Assembly (NCBI GenBank): GCA_025360615.1 | Contig: JANYBX010000324.1 | Location: 1 to 50,328, forward strand | Source of the DNA: Opitutia bacterium | GTDB taxonomy: Bacteria > Verrucomicrobiota > Verrucomicrobiia > Opitutales > Opitutaceae | Length of the DNA stretch: 50,328 nucleotides | Direction of reading: 5' to 3' | The notes under the pieces: generated by a model | Told to the model about the DNA's origin: nothing | Seen by the model: only the letters and a program-made list of their open reading frames with translations | Database searches by the model: none | Made by a program: the position numbers and the translations under genes | Shown here: positions 20,464-28,323 of the stretch, in pieces | Layout: the number at the start of each line of letters is the position of its first letter | How positions within the stretch are numbered: the stretch's first letter is position 1

Positions 20464-21630
20464 GTGAAACTCGCCCTCGTCACCGAAACCTTCCCGCCGG
20501 AAATCAACGGCGTCGCGATGACGTTTGGCGTGATCGCCCGCGAACTCGGCCGGCGTGGCCATCAGGTCACCGTCTATCGCCCCCGCCGCCACGATCTCCC
20601 GGCCGCCGACGCTCATCCCGAATACCAGGTCGTCGCCCTGCCCGGTCTCCCGCTCCCCGGTTATCCCATGCTCCGTCTCGGCCTCCCGGCCGGCCGCACG
20701 CTGCGCCAGCGCTGGCGCGCGGATCGCCCCGATCTCGTCCACGTCGCCACGGAAGGTCCGCTCGGCGCCTCCGCCGTCACCGCCGCCCGCGCCCTCGGCC
20801 TCCCCGTCACCTCCAGCTTTCACACCAACTTCCACGCCTATACCCGCCACTACGGCGTCGGCCCGCTCCAACGCGTCGCGCTCGCGTGGCTCCGCCACGT
20901 TCACAACCGCACGCGCCGCACCTTCGCGCCGACCGGCGAGCTCTGCGCCGAACTCGCCCAGCTCGGCTTCCGCGATCTCGCCGTCCTCTCGCGCGGCGTT
21001 GACACCACCCAGTTCCGCCCCGCCCTCCGCTCCCTCCCCCTGCGAGCCGCGTGGGGCGCCGCCCCGACCGATCCCGTCGTGGTCCACGCCGGCCGCATGG
21101 CCGCCGAGAAAAACTATCCGCTCCTTCTCCGCGCCTTCTCTGCCATGCGCGCCGCCGAACCCCGCCTGCGCTGCGTCCTCGTCGGCGACGGCCCGCTCCG
21201 CGCCTCGCTCCAGCGCCAGTTTCCCGGGGGGATTTTTCCCGGCTTCATCCCCCGCGACGATCTCGCCCGCCACTACGCCTCGGCCGACATCTATATCCAC
21301 GCCAGCCTCACGGAAACGTTTGGCAACGTCCTCACCGAAGCCATGGCCAGCGGCCTCGCCGTTGCCGGCTTCGACTACGCCGCCGCGCGCCAATTCATCC
21401 GCACCGGCGAAAACGGCCTCAGCGTCCCCTGCGACCAACCCGAAAAACTCATCGCCGCGAGCGTCCACCTCGCCACCGATGCCGACCTCCGCATTCGCTT
21501 CCGCACCCTCGCCCGCCTCACGGTCGAGCCCCAGTGCTGGGAAACCGTTATCGCCGGTTTTGAATCCGATCTCGCCGCCATCGTCGCCGCCGCCCACCCC
21601 GCGCCGCGCCTGACTCCCGTCCTCGTTTAA
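20464..21630 (+). CDS. GT4 glycosyltransferase (glycolipid/mannosyltransferase-like)
   Basis: The GTG at 20464 starts the canonical N-terminus 'MKLALVTETFPPEINGVA', giving 388 residues in two Rossmann lobes (GT-B fold). Acceptor-lobe signals are 'HTNFHAYTRHYGVGPLQ'; donor-lobe signals are 'VVHAGRMAAEKNYPLLL', 'LVGDGPLR' and the E-x7-E motif in 'ETFGNVLTEAMASG'. The sequence resembles MgtA, SqdX and Agt-type enzymes that glycosylate diacylglycerol or related lipids from nucleotide sugars. It is the first gene of a run with a GT28 7 bases downstream, a diacylglycerol kinase and a PlcP-like phosphoesterase, so a lipid acceptor is likely. Donor and acceptor cannot be read from the sequence. Confidence 0.82.
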   Translation: MKLALVTETFPPEINGVAMTFGVIARELGRRGHQVTVYRPRRHDLPAADAHPEYQVVALPGLPLPGYPMLRLGLPAGRTLRQRWRADRPDLVHVATEGPLGASAVTAARALGLPVTSSFHTNFHAYTRHYGVGPLQRVALAWLRHVHNRTRRTFAPTGELCAELAQLGFRDLAVLSRGVDTTQFRPALRSLPLRAAWGAAPTDPVVVHAGRMAAEKNYPLLLRAFSAMRAAEPRLRCVLVGDGPLRASLQRQFPGGIFPGFIPRDDLARHYASADIYIHASLTETFGNVLTEAMASGLAVAGFDYAAARQFIRTGENGLSVPCDQPEKLIAASVHLATDADLRIRFRTLARLTVEPQCWETVIAGFESDLAAIVAAAHPAPRLTPVLV

Positions 21631-21637
21631 CTTATCC

Positions 21638-22810
21638 ATGCGCGCCCGCCTCCTCATCCTCACCGCCGGCTATGGCGAAGGCCACAACGCCGCCGCCCGC
21701 GCCCTCGCCGAAGCCTGCGATGCCGCGCACGGCCCCGGCACCGCCCGCGTCGTCGATCTTTTTGCCCTCGCCTCCCCGCGCGTGAACGTCGTCACCCGTC
21801 GCGCCTACCTCGCCACGATCAACGGCGCACCCCGTCTCTGGAGCCGCCTCTACGCGTGGATCGACCGCTCCAATATCGTCCCCCGCTGCCTCTGGCTGCT
21901 CGGCCGCGAACGCCGCCTCCTCGCCAAAATCATCGCCGACGAATCGCCCGTCGCGATCTGCAGCACCTATCCCGTTTACGCGTTCCTCCTCGCCCGCCTC
22001 GCGCACGAGGGCCGCAAACTCCCACCGCACTACAACGTCGTCACCGATTCCATCAGCATCAACTCCCTCTGGTGGCGCGCCGGCAGCGCCGGCTGGTTTC
22101 TTCCCAACGAAGATTCCGCCGAAGTCCTCCGCCGCGCCGGCGTCGAACCCGAGCGACTGCACGTCAGCGGTTTTCCCGTGCCCGCATTTTTCGGCGACAA
22201 CGCCGACCGCCTCACCCCACCCGACCTCTCTGCTCTGGAAAATGGAGGCGGGGTGCCCTCACCCCGCATTCTCTACATCATCAACTCCGGCACCCATCAC
22301 GCCGGCGAAACCGCCCGCCTCCTCCTCGAGGAAACCGCGTGGGAAATCACCATCGCCGTCGGCCGCGACGAGACCCTCCGCGCGCAACTCACCGCGCTCG
22401 CCGCCGGCCGCGCCCGCCCGGCTCAGATTCTCGGCTGGACCGACCAAATCCCGCATCTGCTCATGACGCACCACGCCGTCATCAGCAAAGCCGGCGGCGC
22501 TACCACCCAGGAAGCCATTGCCGCGCGCTGCCCGATGATCGTCAACCAAGTCGTCCCCGGCCAGGAAGAGGGCAACTACGAGCTCCTCCGCCGTCACCAC
22601 GCCGGCGCACTCGCCGAGACTCCCGCCGCCGTCATCGCGACGCTCCGCGCCGCCTTCGCCCAGCGCGGCGCCGGCTGGCACTCGTGGCGCACCGCTCTCG
22701 CCACCCTCGTCCGCAATGACGCCGCGAAAGTCATCGCCGCCCACGTCCTCGCCGCTTCCTCCGATCCCCTTCTCGCCCTCGACCCCGCGCCCGCGATCTC
22801 CCTCCGATGA
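21638..22810 (+). CDS. MGDG synthase-like GT28 glycosyltransferase
   Basis: The protein has 390 residues. It opens with 'ILTAGYGEGHNAAARAL', the glycine/histidine acceptor loop of the MGDG_synth family. 'VVTDSISINSLWW' and 'HVSGFPV' follow, then the GT28 C-terminal donor half with 'PRILYIINSG', 'GWTDQIPHLLMTHHAVISKAGG', 'TTQEAIAARCPMIVNQVVPGQEEGN'. Related enzymes move galactose or glucose from a UDP-sugar onto diacylglycerol at the inner membrane. The gene starts 7 bases after the GT4 gene and its stop overlaps the diacylglycerol kinase start (ATGA), so the three genes form a tight operon. A perfect hairpin at 22248-22267 encodes an apparent extra loop. MurG is excluded by the N-terminal family; sugar and acceptor remain inference. 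Confidence 0.82.
   Translation: MRARLLILTAGYGEGHNAAARALAEACDAAHGPGTARVVDLFALASPRVNVVTRRAYLATINGAPRLWSRLYAWIDRSNIVPRCLWLLGRERRLLAKIIADESPVAICSTYPVYAFLLARLAHEGRKLPPHYNVVTDSISINSLWWRAGSAGWFLPNEDSAEVLRRAGVEPERLHVSGFPVPAFFGDNADRLTPPDLSALENGGGVPSPRILYIINSGTHHAGETARLLLEETAWEITIAVGRDETLRAQLTALAAGRARPAQILGWTDQIPHLLMTHHAVISKAGGATTQEAIAARCPMIVNQVVPGQEEGNYELLRRHHAGALAETPAAVIATLRAAFAQRGAGWHSWRTALATLVRNDAAKVIAAHVLAASSDPLLALDPAPAISLR
22248..22267. repeat. In-frame perfect hairpin inside the GT28 gene
   Basis: GCGGGGTG, a CCCT loop and CACCCCGC form an 8-bp perfect stem within the coding sequence. The encoded stretch 'ENGGGVPSP' sits just before the conserved 'RILYIINSG', where relatives would be expected to be shorter. 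It looks like a small REP-type insertion kept in frame. Confidence 0.5.
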
Positions 22811-23751
22811 AAACCCGTTTCATCTTCAATCCCCGCTCCGGCCGGCACGCGCGCAACGCCCGCCTGCTTCCTCTCCTCCGCGATTTCATCAGCGCCCGCG
22901 CCCTCGATGCCGATCTCGTCGCCACGGAAGGCCCCGGCCACGCCACCGAACTCGCCCGCGACGCCGTCCACCAAGGCTGCCTCCGCGTCGTCGCCGTCGG
23001 TGGTGATGGCACGATGAACGAGGTCGCCCAAGCCCTCCTGCACACGCCCGCCGCGCTCGCCCTCGTCCCCTGCGGTTCCGGCAACGGCCTCGCCCTCCAC
23101 CTCGGCCTGCCCCTCGCCCCGCTCGCCGCCCTCGAACTCGTCGCCGCCATCGGTGGCCGTGTGGCTGCCGTCGATACGGGCTCGGTTAACGGCAAGCCCT
23201 TCTTCAACGCCATGGGCCTCGGCCTCGATGCCGAGGTCAGCCGCCGCTTCAACCACCTCACGCGCCGCGGCCTCCCCGCCTATGCGCGCACCGCGTTTTC
23301 CGCCTTCGTTCAGCGCAAAAGCGAGCACTGCACGATCACCGCCGGCGGTCGCCGCGAGAAAATCGAGGCCATGCTCATCGCCATCGCCAACTCCGACCAA
23401 TACGGCAACCGCGCCTTCATCGCCCCCGGCGCGCGCGTCGACGACGGCCAGCTCGATCTCGTCGCCATCCGCCCCGTCGGCCTCCTCGGCGCCGCCATCC
23501 TCGGCGCGCATCTCTTCCTCGGTTCCATCGACCGCAGCCCCCACGTCCGCCGCCTGCGCGGCTCGCGTTTCATCATCGAGCGCCCCGCCCCCGGCCTGGT
23601 CCATACTGATGGCGAGACGCATCCCACCAGCAGCACCGTCGAAGTCCTCGTCCATCCCCGCAGCCTCCGCGTCGTCATCCCCGCCACGACCCGCGCCATC
23701 GCCCCCGCCGACGACCTCGCCCCCGCCGGCTTCGCCCTCCAGCTGCCATGA
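22807..23751 (+). CDS. Diacylglycerol kinase-family lipid kinase (YegS/DagK type)
   Basis: The 314-residue protein carries 'MKTRFIFNPRSG' at the N-terminus, the nucleotide-binding 'VVAVGGDGTMNEV' (residues 62-73) and 'LVPCGSGNGLA'. The C-terminal beta-sandwich includes 'FFNAMGLGLDAEVSRRF' and 'SDQYGNRAFIAPGARVDDGQLDLV'. This set defines the DAGK catalytic family. Members phosphorylate diacylglycerol, and some use sphingosine-like or other lipids. Its start overlaps the GT28 stop by four bases, so the two are translationally coupled. In this setting it could return excess diacylglycerol to phosphatidic acid, which CdsA uses. Confidence 0.88.
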   Translation: MKTRFIFNPRSGRHARNARLLPLLRDFISARALDADLVATEGPGHATELARDAVHQGCLRVVAVGGDGTMNEVAQALLHTPAALALVPCGSGNGLALHLGLPLAPLAALELVAAIGGRVAAVDTGSVNGKPFFNAMGLGLDAEVSRRFNHLTRRGLPAYARTAFSAFVQRKSEHCTITAGGRREKIEAMLIAIANSDQYGNRAFIAPGARVDDGQLDLVAIRPVGLLGAAILGAHLFLGSIDRSPHVRRLRGSRFIIERPAPGLVHTDGETHPTSSTVEVLVHPRSLRVVIPATTRAIAPADDLAPAGFALQLP

Positions 23752-23792
23752 TCCCGTCCTCCCTCTCTCTCCCCTGCACGACCAACGCCGTT

Positions 23793-23856
23793 TGTAATAT
23801 AATACGTTACAACTTTCCGATGGGACAAACCGTCAAATGTAACGTATTATATGACA
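23793..23856. promoter_or_regulatory. AT-rich double palindrome with a TATAAT hexamer on each strand
   Basis: Two 19-bp arms, 23793-23811 and 23838-23856, are inverted copies of each other with 18 of 19 positions matching and a 26-base spacer. The left arm is itself a palindrome of the form TGTAA-N9-TTACA; the right arm reads TGTAA-N9-TGACA. Each arm contains a perfect TATAAT, at 23798-23803 on the plus strand and 23847-23852 on the minus strand. I see no good -35 hexamer at 17 bases and no T-run after it. It sits in the 202-base gap in front of the PlcP-like gene and stands out from the GC-rich surroundings. Most likely it is a dimeric repressor or activator site overlapping the promoter; a small mobile inverted repeat is the alternative. 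Confidence 0.6.
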
Positions 23857-23953
23857 TGATGAGTCGGCCGGCTAGAGCGGCCTCGACCGGATTTCGGGCT
23901 GGGTTTCCGTCCTGCGCGACGCCTGCGTTTCCGCCTTCGGCTTCTTTTCTCCC

Positions 23954-24772
23954 GTGAAAAAACTTCGCGTCCGCACCGTGATCCTCTCCGACGTCCACCT
24001 CGGCACGGCCGAGAGTAAGGCGATCGAGGTGAATCATTTTCTGCGGAACGTCCGCTGCGAAAAACTCATCCTCAACGGCGACATCATCGACGGCTGGCAG
24101 CTCCAGCGCGGCGGCAACTGGACGAAGGCCCACACCCGCTTCATCCGCATCGTCCTCAAAAAACTGGAGAAGCGCGACACCCAGGTCGTTTACCTCCGCG
24201 GCAACCACGACGACATCCTCACCCAGTTTCTCCCGCTCGATTTCGAAAATCTCACCATCGTCGAGGATCACATCCACGAGACCGCCCACGGCCGCTACCT
24301 CGTGCTGCATGGCGACGTGTTCGACACCGTCACGAAAAATTTCGTCTGGCTCGCCCACCTTGGCGACTGGGGCTACCGCGCGCTCCTGAAACTCAATCGT
24401 CTCTACAACGCGTGGCGTGCCTGGCGCGGCCTCGAATACTGGTCGCTCAGCAAGGCGATCAAGGCCCGCGTCAAATCCGCCGTCAGCCACGTCTCCAACT
24501 TCGAGGAGCACATCTCGGAACTCGCCGAATCACGCGGCTGCATCGGCGTCATGTGCGGCCACATCCACACTCCCGCCGACCGGCAGATCGGCAAAATTCA
24601 CTACCTAAATTCTGGCGACTGGGTCGAGTCGCTCACCGCCGTGGTCGAGCATTGGGACGGACGGCTCGAACTCCTCAATTTCTCCGAGTTCATTCGCGAT
24701 TTTCCGCTGCCCGCCGAGGAGCCCGCGACGGAAGAACCCGTCGAAACTGAGTTCACCGCCACGCCGGCTTGA
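23954..24772 (+). CDS. PlcP-like calcineurin-fold metallophosphoesterase (often annotated as UDP-2,3-diacylglucosamine diphosphatase)
   Basis: A GTG start gives 272 residues. Metal ligands are visible as 'SDVHLG' (D13, H15), 'NGDIIDGW' (D43), 'GNHDD' (N84, H85), 'LVLHGDVFD' (H119) and 'CGHIHTP' (H203, H205). Family markers are 'LGDWGYRALL', 'YWSLSKAIKARVKSAV' and 'YLNSGDWVESLTAVVEH'. True LpxH has 'GNRD' at the H85 position, so this is not LpxH. It matches the branch that contains PlcP, the Sinorhizobium phospholipase C that releases diacylglycerol from phospholipids under phosphate limitation. The Glu/Pro-rich tail (about 254-272) looks disordered. It follows two glycosyltransferases and a lipid kinase and has its own upstream palindromes. 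The biochemical role is inferred from family and context. Confidence 0.75.
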   Translation: MKKLRVRTVILSDVHLGTAESKAIEVNHFLRNVRCEKLILNGDIIDGWQLQRGGNWTKAHTRFIRIVLKKLEKRDTQVVYLRGNHDDILTQFLPLDFENLTIVEDHIHETAHGRYLVLHGDVFDTVTKNFVWLAHLGDWGYRALLKLNRLYNAWRAWRGLEYWSLSKAIKARVKSAVSHVSNFEEHISELAESRGCIGVMCGHIHTPADRQIGKIHYLNSGDWVESLTAVVEHWDGRLELLNFSEFIRDFPLPAEEPATEEPVETEFTATPA

Positions 24773-24774
24773 GT

Positions 24775-26997
24775 TTATCGGCCGCGGCGGCGCAGCGTCC
24801 GCGCCACACCGCGGGCGCGCCTTAGCACCGCCACCGGTTCCCGCCACGTCTCGCGCGCGCCGAAACGCAGCCGCTGCAACTCCGCCCGCGTCTCCGTCTC
24901 CTCCGGCCCGGCCGCTCCCCGCCCGTCGCCCTCCCTTCCCTCGCGCAACTGCGCGAGCAACCGCCCCGCCTCGCGCCGCACCGGGTCTTCCCGCCGTCCC
25001 CTCCGCCCCAATCGAAAATCGAAAATCACGTATCGAAAATTCCGCCACAGCCAGATCACGCCCGTCCCGCCCGCAATCACCGCCAGCACGCCCGCCCACC
25101 GCCGCGCGTCCCACGGCCCCGCCAGCCACGCCCTCAGCGCCGATGCCGCGTGCTCCAGCATTTCCCGCGCGCGCCGGCCCGTGTTCTGCGTCGCTGTCTT
25201 CACCGCCGCCAGCGTCTCCTCCTGCGAGCGCGCGTCGAAGTTCACGATCCGCCGATACCAAAACACCCGCAGGCTGTCGAAACGCGCCGTCCAACTCCGG
25301 TCCGTCCGCCGCGCCAGCGCCGCCCCGTCCGCGCCAATTTCCTTCGCCGTCGCTCCCGCATCCGCTGCCAGCGGATCGACGCGCAGCCACGCGCCGCGCT
25401 TTTCATCCCAGATTTCCGCCCACGCGTGCGCGTCGGAATTTCGCACCGTGAAATTATTCGAGTAGCCATTCCACGTGCCGCCCCTGAAGCCGACCACCAC
25501 GCGCGCCGCATAGCCCGCCGTGCGCGCCAGCAGCACAAACGAGCCCGCGAACAACTCGCAGTGCCCCGCCTCGCGCGACGCCAGCCAGCGCACCAGCGGA
25601 TCGCCGGCGCCCCGCGGAATCTGCGGCGAGAGCGAGTAACCGTGCTGCTTCATCAGCCAGGCGCTCGCCATCCGCCCAAATTCCGCCGCGCCGCCATCGC
25701 CCAACTCCGCCGCCAACCGTCCCAAAATTTCCCGATCTTCCGGCCCGAGATTAATCCGCCGCTGCAGCAGCGGATCCGCCCCGGTCGAGGGATCGCGCTT
25801 GCGCCAGCGGGCGGCAAACGCCGGATCGGGCAGCGCATCCGCCAGCGTCATGCCCTCGACGCGATACGCCGTCATCGTCGCCGGCTCCGCCACGAGCGCC
25901 ACGACCGCCAGCTCCGTGCTCGGCCGGAAATGTTGCGCCTCGCGAAAGCGCAGCTCGCCGAATCGCCCCGGCAGCGGCAGGTAGCGGCTCACGCCCGACT
26001 CCAGGTAAAACGTCCAATACGCCGGAGCGCCCGCGCCCGCCCGCTCGGTGCCAAGCAACGCCGCCGCCGTTCGCTCGCCCGCCACCGCCGCGTGGATCAG
26101 CGCCGCCGACAACTTGAATCCGCCGTCCCGATACTCGTCCATCACGAGCATCCGCCAGTAGGGCGAGGCCGGTGCCAGCGCCGCGTCCGGCACATCCACG
26201 CTCAACGCCACGCCGAAGTCCTGCTGAATCTCCGTCACGTCGCCAAACTTGATCGAGTCGCTGAAACCCGTCCGCGACTTCTTCGAGATGAACCGCTCGA
26301 GAAACAAACTGTTCTCCAGTTGAAACCGCGGAATCGCCAGGAACAGCAGCGCCGCCACCGCCACCACGCCCGCAAACAGCACCCCGCCCAGCACCAGCAC
26401 CCGCCAGTCGCTCACCGCCTGCAGTCTTGTCCCCAACCGCCCCCAATCCAGCTGCACCGCCCAGCGCGGCGGCTCCCCGAGGTTGGGGGCGTTAGGGCGC
26501 ACGCGCCGGTTGGACTCCGCCTCTGCAATCGTGATCGCCAGCAGGAACGCCAGCGCGCACCCCGCGAACACCATGACCTGCACCGCAAACGCCAGCGACA
26601 CCGTCAGCACGCCCGCCACCACGATCAGAAAAAGCCCCAGCACGATGATCTGCATATCGTCGCGGCGCTGGCGGTAGCTGATGCTCCGGTAGAGCAGCAG
26701 CAAAATATCGAGCCGCACCATCGCCGGCAGCATCTCCCCCTTGATCCACAAGTCGCCGAGGAAAAACGCCGCGATCAGGGGAAACGCCAGCGTGTGCGCG
26801 AGCTTCGGCACCCGCGCCGGCCACGTCGGCCGCACCAGCACCGCGATCGTCGCCAGCATCGTGAGCGCCATCAACGTCCACGCCTCCACGTCGAGATAGA
26901 ACACGGTCACGACCGAGAGCAGCGTGAGCGCGCCGCCCAGCAGCCACCTGAGCTGCTGCATCTCGTCGGGGCTAAGTTGCGGCCGCTTTGTTTCCAT
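24775..26997 (-). CDS. Transglutaminase-like membrane protein (TgpA/DUF3488 family)
   Basis: The ATG at 26997 (METKRPQLS) gives 740 residues. The N-terminal 200 residues hold about six membrane helices of the DUF3488 type. A long extracytoplasmic part follows, with the transglutaminase core and its triad: Cys in 'EAGHCELFA', His in 'SDAHAWAEIW' and Asp in 'LRVDPLA'. A final helix ('WAGVLAVIAGGTGVIWLW') and an Arg-rich cytoplasmic tail complete it. Such proteins accompany MoxR and DUF58 genes. Pseudomonas TgpA is essential, but the substrate of the family is not settled. The start lies inside the DUF58 gene (26-base overlap), indicating coupled translation. A heptamer array at 25010-25044 encodes the linker after the last helix. 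Confidence 0.87.
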   Translation of the reverse strand: METKRPQLSPDEMQQLRWLLGGALTLLSVVTVFYLDVEAWTLMALTMLATIAVLVRPTWPARVPKLAHTLAFPLIAAFFLGDLWIKGEMLPAMVRLDILLLLYRSISYRQRRDDMQIIVLGLFLIVVAGVLTVSLAFAVQVMVFAGCALAFLLAITIAEAESNRRVRPNAPNLGEPPRWAVQLDWGRLGTRLQAVSDWRVLVLGGVLFAGVVAVAALLFLAIPRFQLENSLFLERFISKKSRTGFSDSIKFGDVTEIQQDFGVALSVDVPDAALAPASPYWRMLVMDEYRDGGFKLSAALIHAAVAGERTAAALLGTERAGAGAPAYWTFYLESGVSRYLPLPGRFGELRFREAQHFRPSTELAVVALVAEPATMTAYRVEGMTLADALPDPAFAARWRKRDPSTGADPLLQRRINLGPEDREILGRLAAELGDGGAAEFGRMASAWLMKQHGYSLSPQIPRGAGDPLVRWLASREAGHCELFAGSFVLLARTAGYAARVVVGFRGGTWNGYSNNFTVRNSDAHAWAEIWDEKRGAWLRVDPLAADAGATAKEIGADGAALARRTDRSWTARFDSLRVFWYRRIVNFDARSQEETLAAVKTATQNTGRRAREMLEHAASALRAWLAGPWDARRWAGVLAVIAGGTGVIWLWRNFRYVIFDFRLGRRGRREDPVRREAGRLLAQLREGREGDGRGAAGPEETETRAELQRLRFGARETWREPVAVLRRARGVARTLRRRGR
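25010..25044. repeat. Heptanucleotide tandem array in the transglutaminase gene
   Basis: Five consecutive 7-base units on the plus strand read AATCGAA, AATCGAA, AATCACG, TATCGAA, AATTCCG. On the coding (minus) strand they encode 'NFRYVIFDFR', in the juxtamembrane linker after the last helix. The AT-rich composition contrasts with the surrounding GC-rich gene. Confidence 0.6.
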
Positions 26998-28201
26998 CGA
27001 GATATGCTGCCACGCCATGCGCCCCGTCCGGCGCAAACGTGAGCAAATTTTTCCGCCCCATCATGGGAGCGCGGACGCCCCCGGCCGCTGGCGCCCCGCC
27101 CACGACCGAATCCTTCCGCACCTCCACCACCGCCAGCCGGTCCAGCCAGCCCTCCAAATCCCGCACATGCCGCACTGCCACCGGAGCCGCCTCGTCGAGC
27201 GCGACGGTCTGCAACCGTCCCGCGCGAAAAAGATCCTCCGCCAGCGTCGCCGCGAAACTCACCAGCCGCTCAAACTGCTCCCGCCCCGGCCACTCCTCCG
27301 CGCCCGTTCTCACCCACAATGCCAGCCCCTCGCTGCTCTCCGCCGCGAACTGCCGCACGAGCAACTGCCGCGTGCGCGCGCTCGCCTTCCAGTGAATCAG
27401 CCGGTGCGAGTCGCCCGTCGCATAGCGGCGCAGCGCCCGCAAATCCCCGCCGCTTCCCACGCGCGCCATCCGCTCCCCGCCGCCCGCCCGGCGCGCCCCG
27501 CCCGCCGCGAGCCGCCGATACTCCACCGGCGCCGGCCACACCACCGCTTCCGCGCGCAGCTCCGAGCCGACGAATTTTTTCAAGAAACCAAAGGGAAACA
27601 GCGAGCCCACGCCCGCGAGTTCCACCCGCAGCCGGCCCCGCCGCGCCGGCGTGAAACTCCACTCGAGTCGCGCCGCGTCCCGCGGATCGAGGCGCCCACC
27701 CAGCGCGACGCTCCCGCGCGCCTCCGCCTCGGCGGCTTTTTTCAACGCCGCGCGCACATCGATGCCCTTGCCCGTGATGGTCGACTCCACCCGCGCCGGC
27801 CCGCCCGCCGCCACCGCGCGCGCCACCAATTCGAACCACAGCCCGTAGGTCGGCAAAAAACTTTTTCCGTTCCGCAACTCCAGCCCGACATTCGCCACGT
27901 GTCCCGCCCGCCAGGGCGGCGCGACCTCCAGCCGCCACGCCACGCCGCGCAGGTTCAGCCACGAAAGCACGCCGCTCAAAATCAGGCATGCCAGCAGCAG
28001 CGAGAGCGTGATGAACAAAATATTGCTCGATGAATTATACGCCGCCGTTCCCAGCCCGAACGACAGCCCGATCAAAACAATGCCCGGCATCGTCGGCACC
28101 ATCCGCTCGCCTCCGCGCGGCCACACGAGTGACCACAGCAGCAAGCTCCATTGGAATTTCCGCCGCGGCCCGCCGGCCGCCCCCGGCCCCTGCCATTCCA
28201 T
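26972..28201 (-). CDS. DUF58 domain-containing membrane protein
   Basis: I take the ATG at 28201 (MEWQGPG), giving 409 residues; the open frame further upstream runs into the heptamer repeat region. Two hydrophobic helices at about 38-90 ('GIVLIGLSFGLGTAAYNSSS', 'ILFITLSLLLACLILSGVLS') are followed by a beta-rich part. The DUF58 signature 'LRRYATGDSHRLIHWKASART' comes next, and then a von Willebrand-like fold. The gene is the middle member of the moxR - DUF58 - transglutaminase cluster and overlaps the next gene by 26 bases. Proteins of this set are thought to work as a MoxR-driven chaperone or activation module; the client is unknown here. Confidence 0.88.
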   Translation of the reverse strand: MEWQGPGAAGGPRRKFQWSLLLWSLVWPRGGERMVPTMPGIVLIGLSFGLGTAAYNSSSNILFITLSLLLACLILSGVLSWLNLRGVAWRLEVAPPWRAGHVANVGLELRNGKSFLPTYGLWFELVARAVAAGGPARVESTITGKGIDVRAALKKAAEAEARGSVALGGRLDPRDAARLEWSFTPARRGRLRVELAGVGSLFPFGFLKKFVGSELRAEAVVWPAPVEYRRLAAGGARRAGGGERMARVGSGGDLRALRRYATGDSHRLIHWKASARTRQLLVRQFAAESSEGLALWVRTGAEEWPGREQFERLVSFAATLAEDLFRAGRLQTVALDEAAPVAVRHVRDLEGWLDRLAVVEVRKDSVVGGAPAAGGVRAPMMGRKNLLTFAPDGAHGVAAYLDGNKAAAT

Positions 28202-28210
28202 GCCGGAAGA

Positions 28211-28301
28211 AACGCTCAACGCTGAACGCTCAACTTTTAACGCTGAACTGCCGGATGCCGCCATTGAGCGTTAAACGTTAAAAGTTAAGCGTTGAGCGTT
28301 G
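28211..28301. repeat. Inverted pair of heptanucleotide tandem arrays between moxR and the DUF58 gene
   Basis: The left arm (28211-28248) consists of 7-base units AACGCTC, AACGCTG, AACGCTC, AACTTTT, AACGCTG and a partial AAC. The right arm (28266-28300) consists of GAGCGTT, AAACGTT, AAAAGTT, AAGCGTT, GAGCGTT. The arms are imperfect reverse complements, sharing a 13-base identity (AACGCTCAACGCT) and an 11-base one (AACTTTTAACG). Transcribed in either direction this could fold into a long, slipping hairpin. It lies just upstream of the DUF58 start, inside an otherwise tight operon. Confidence 0.75.
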
Positions 28302-28323
28302 TTTTCTCCGACCCGCCGCGCCC

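Noticed and set aside
21638-22810. GT28 gene as murG
   Set aside because: The N-terminal 'AGYGEGHNAAARAL' and the overall pattern fit the MGDG synthase-like family, and no peptidoglycan genes flank it.
23793-23856. Double palindrome as a rho-independent terminator of the lipid kinase gene
   Set aside because: The stem is AT-rich with a 26-base loop and no T-run follows; the embedded TATAAT hexamers suggest regulation instead.
23954-24772. Annotation as LpxH (lipid A biosynthesis)
   Set aside because: LpxH has 'GNRD' where this protein has 'GNHD', the surrounding markers fit the PlcP branch, and no other lipid A gene is nearby.
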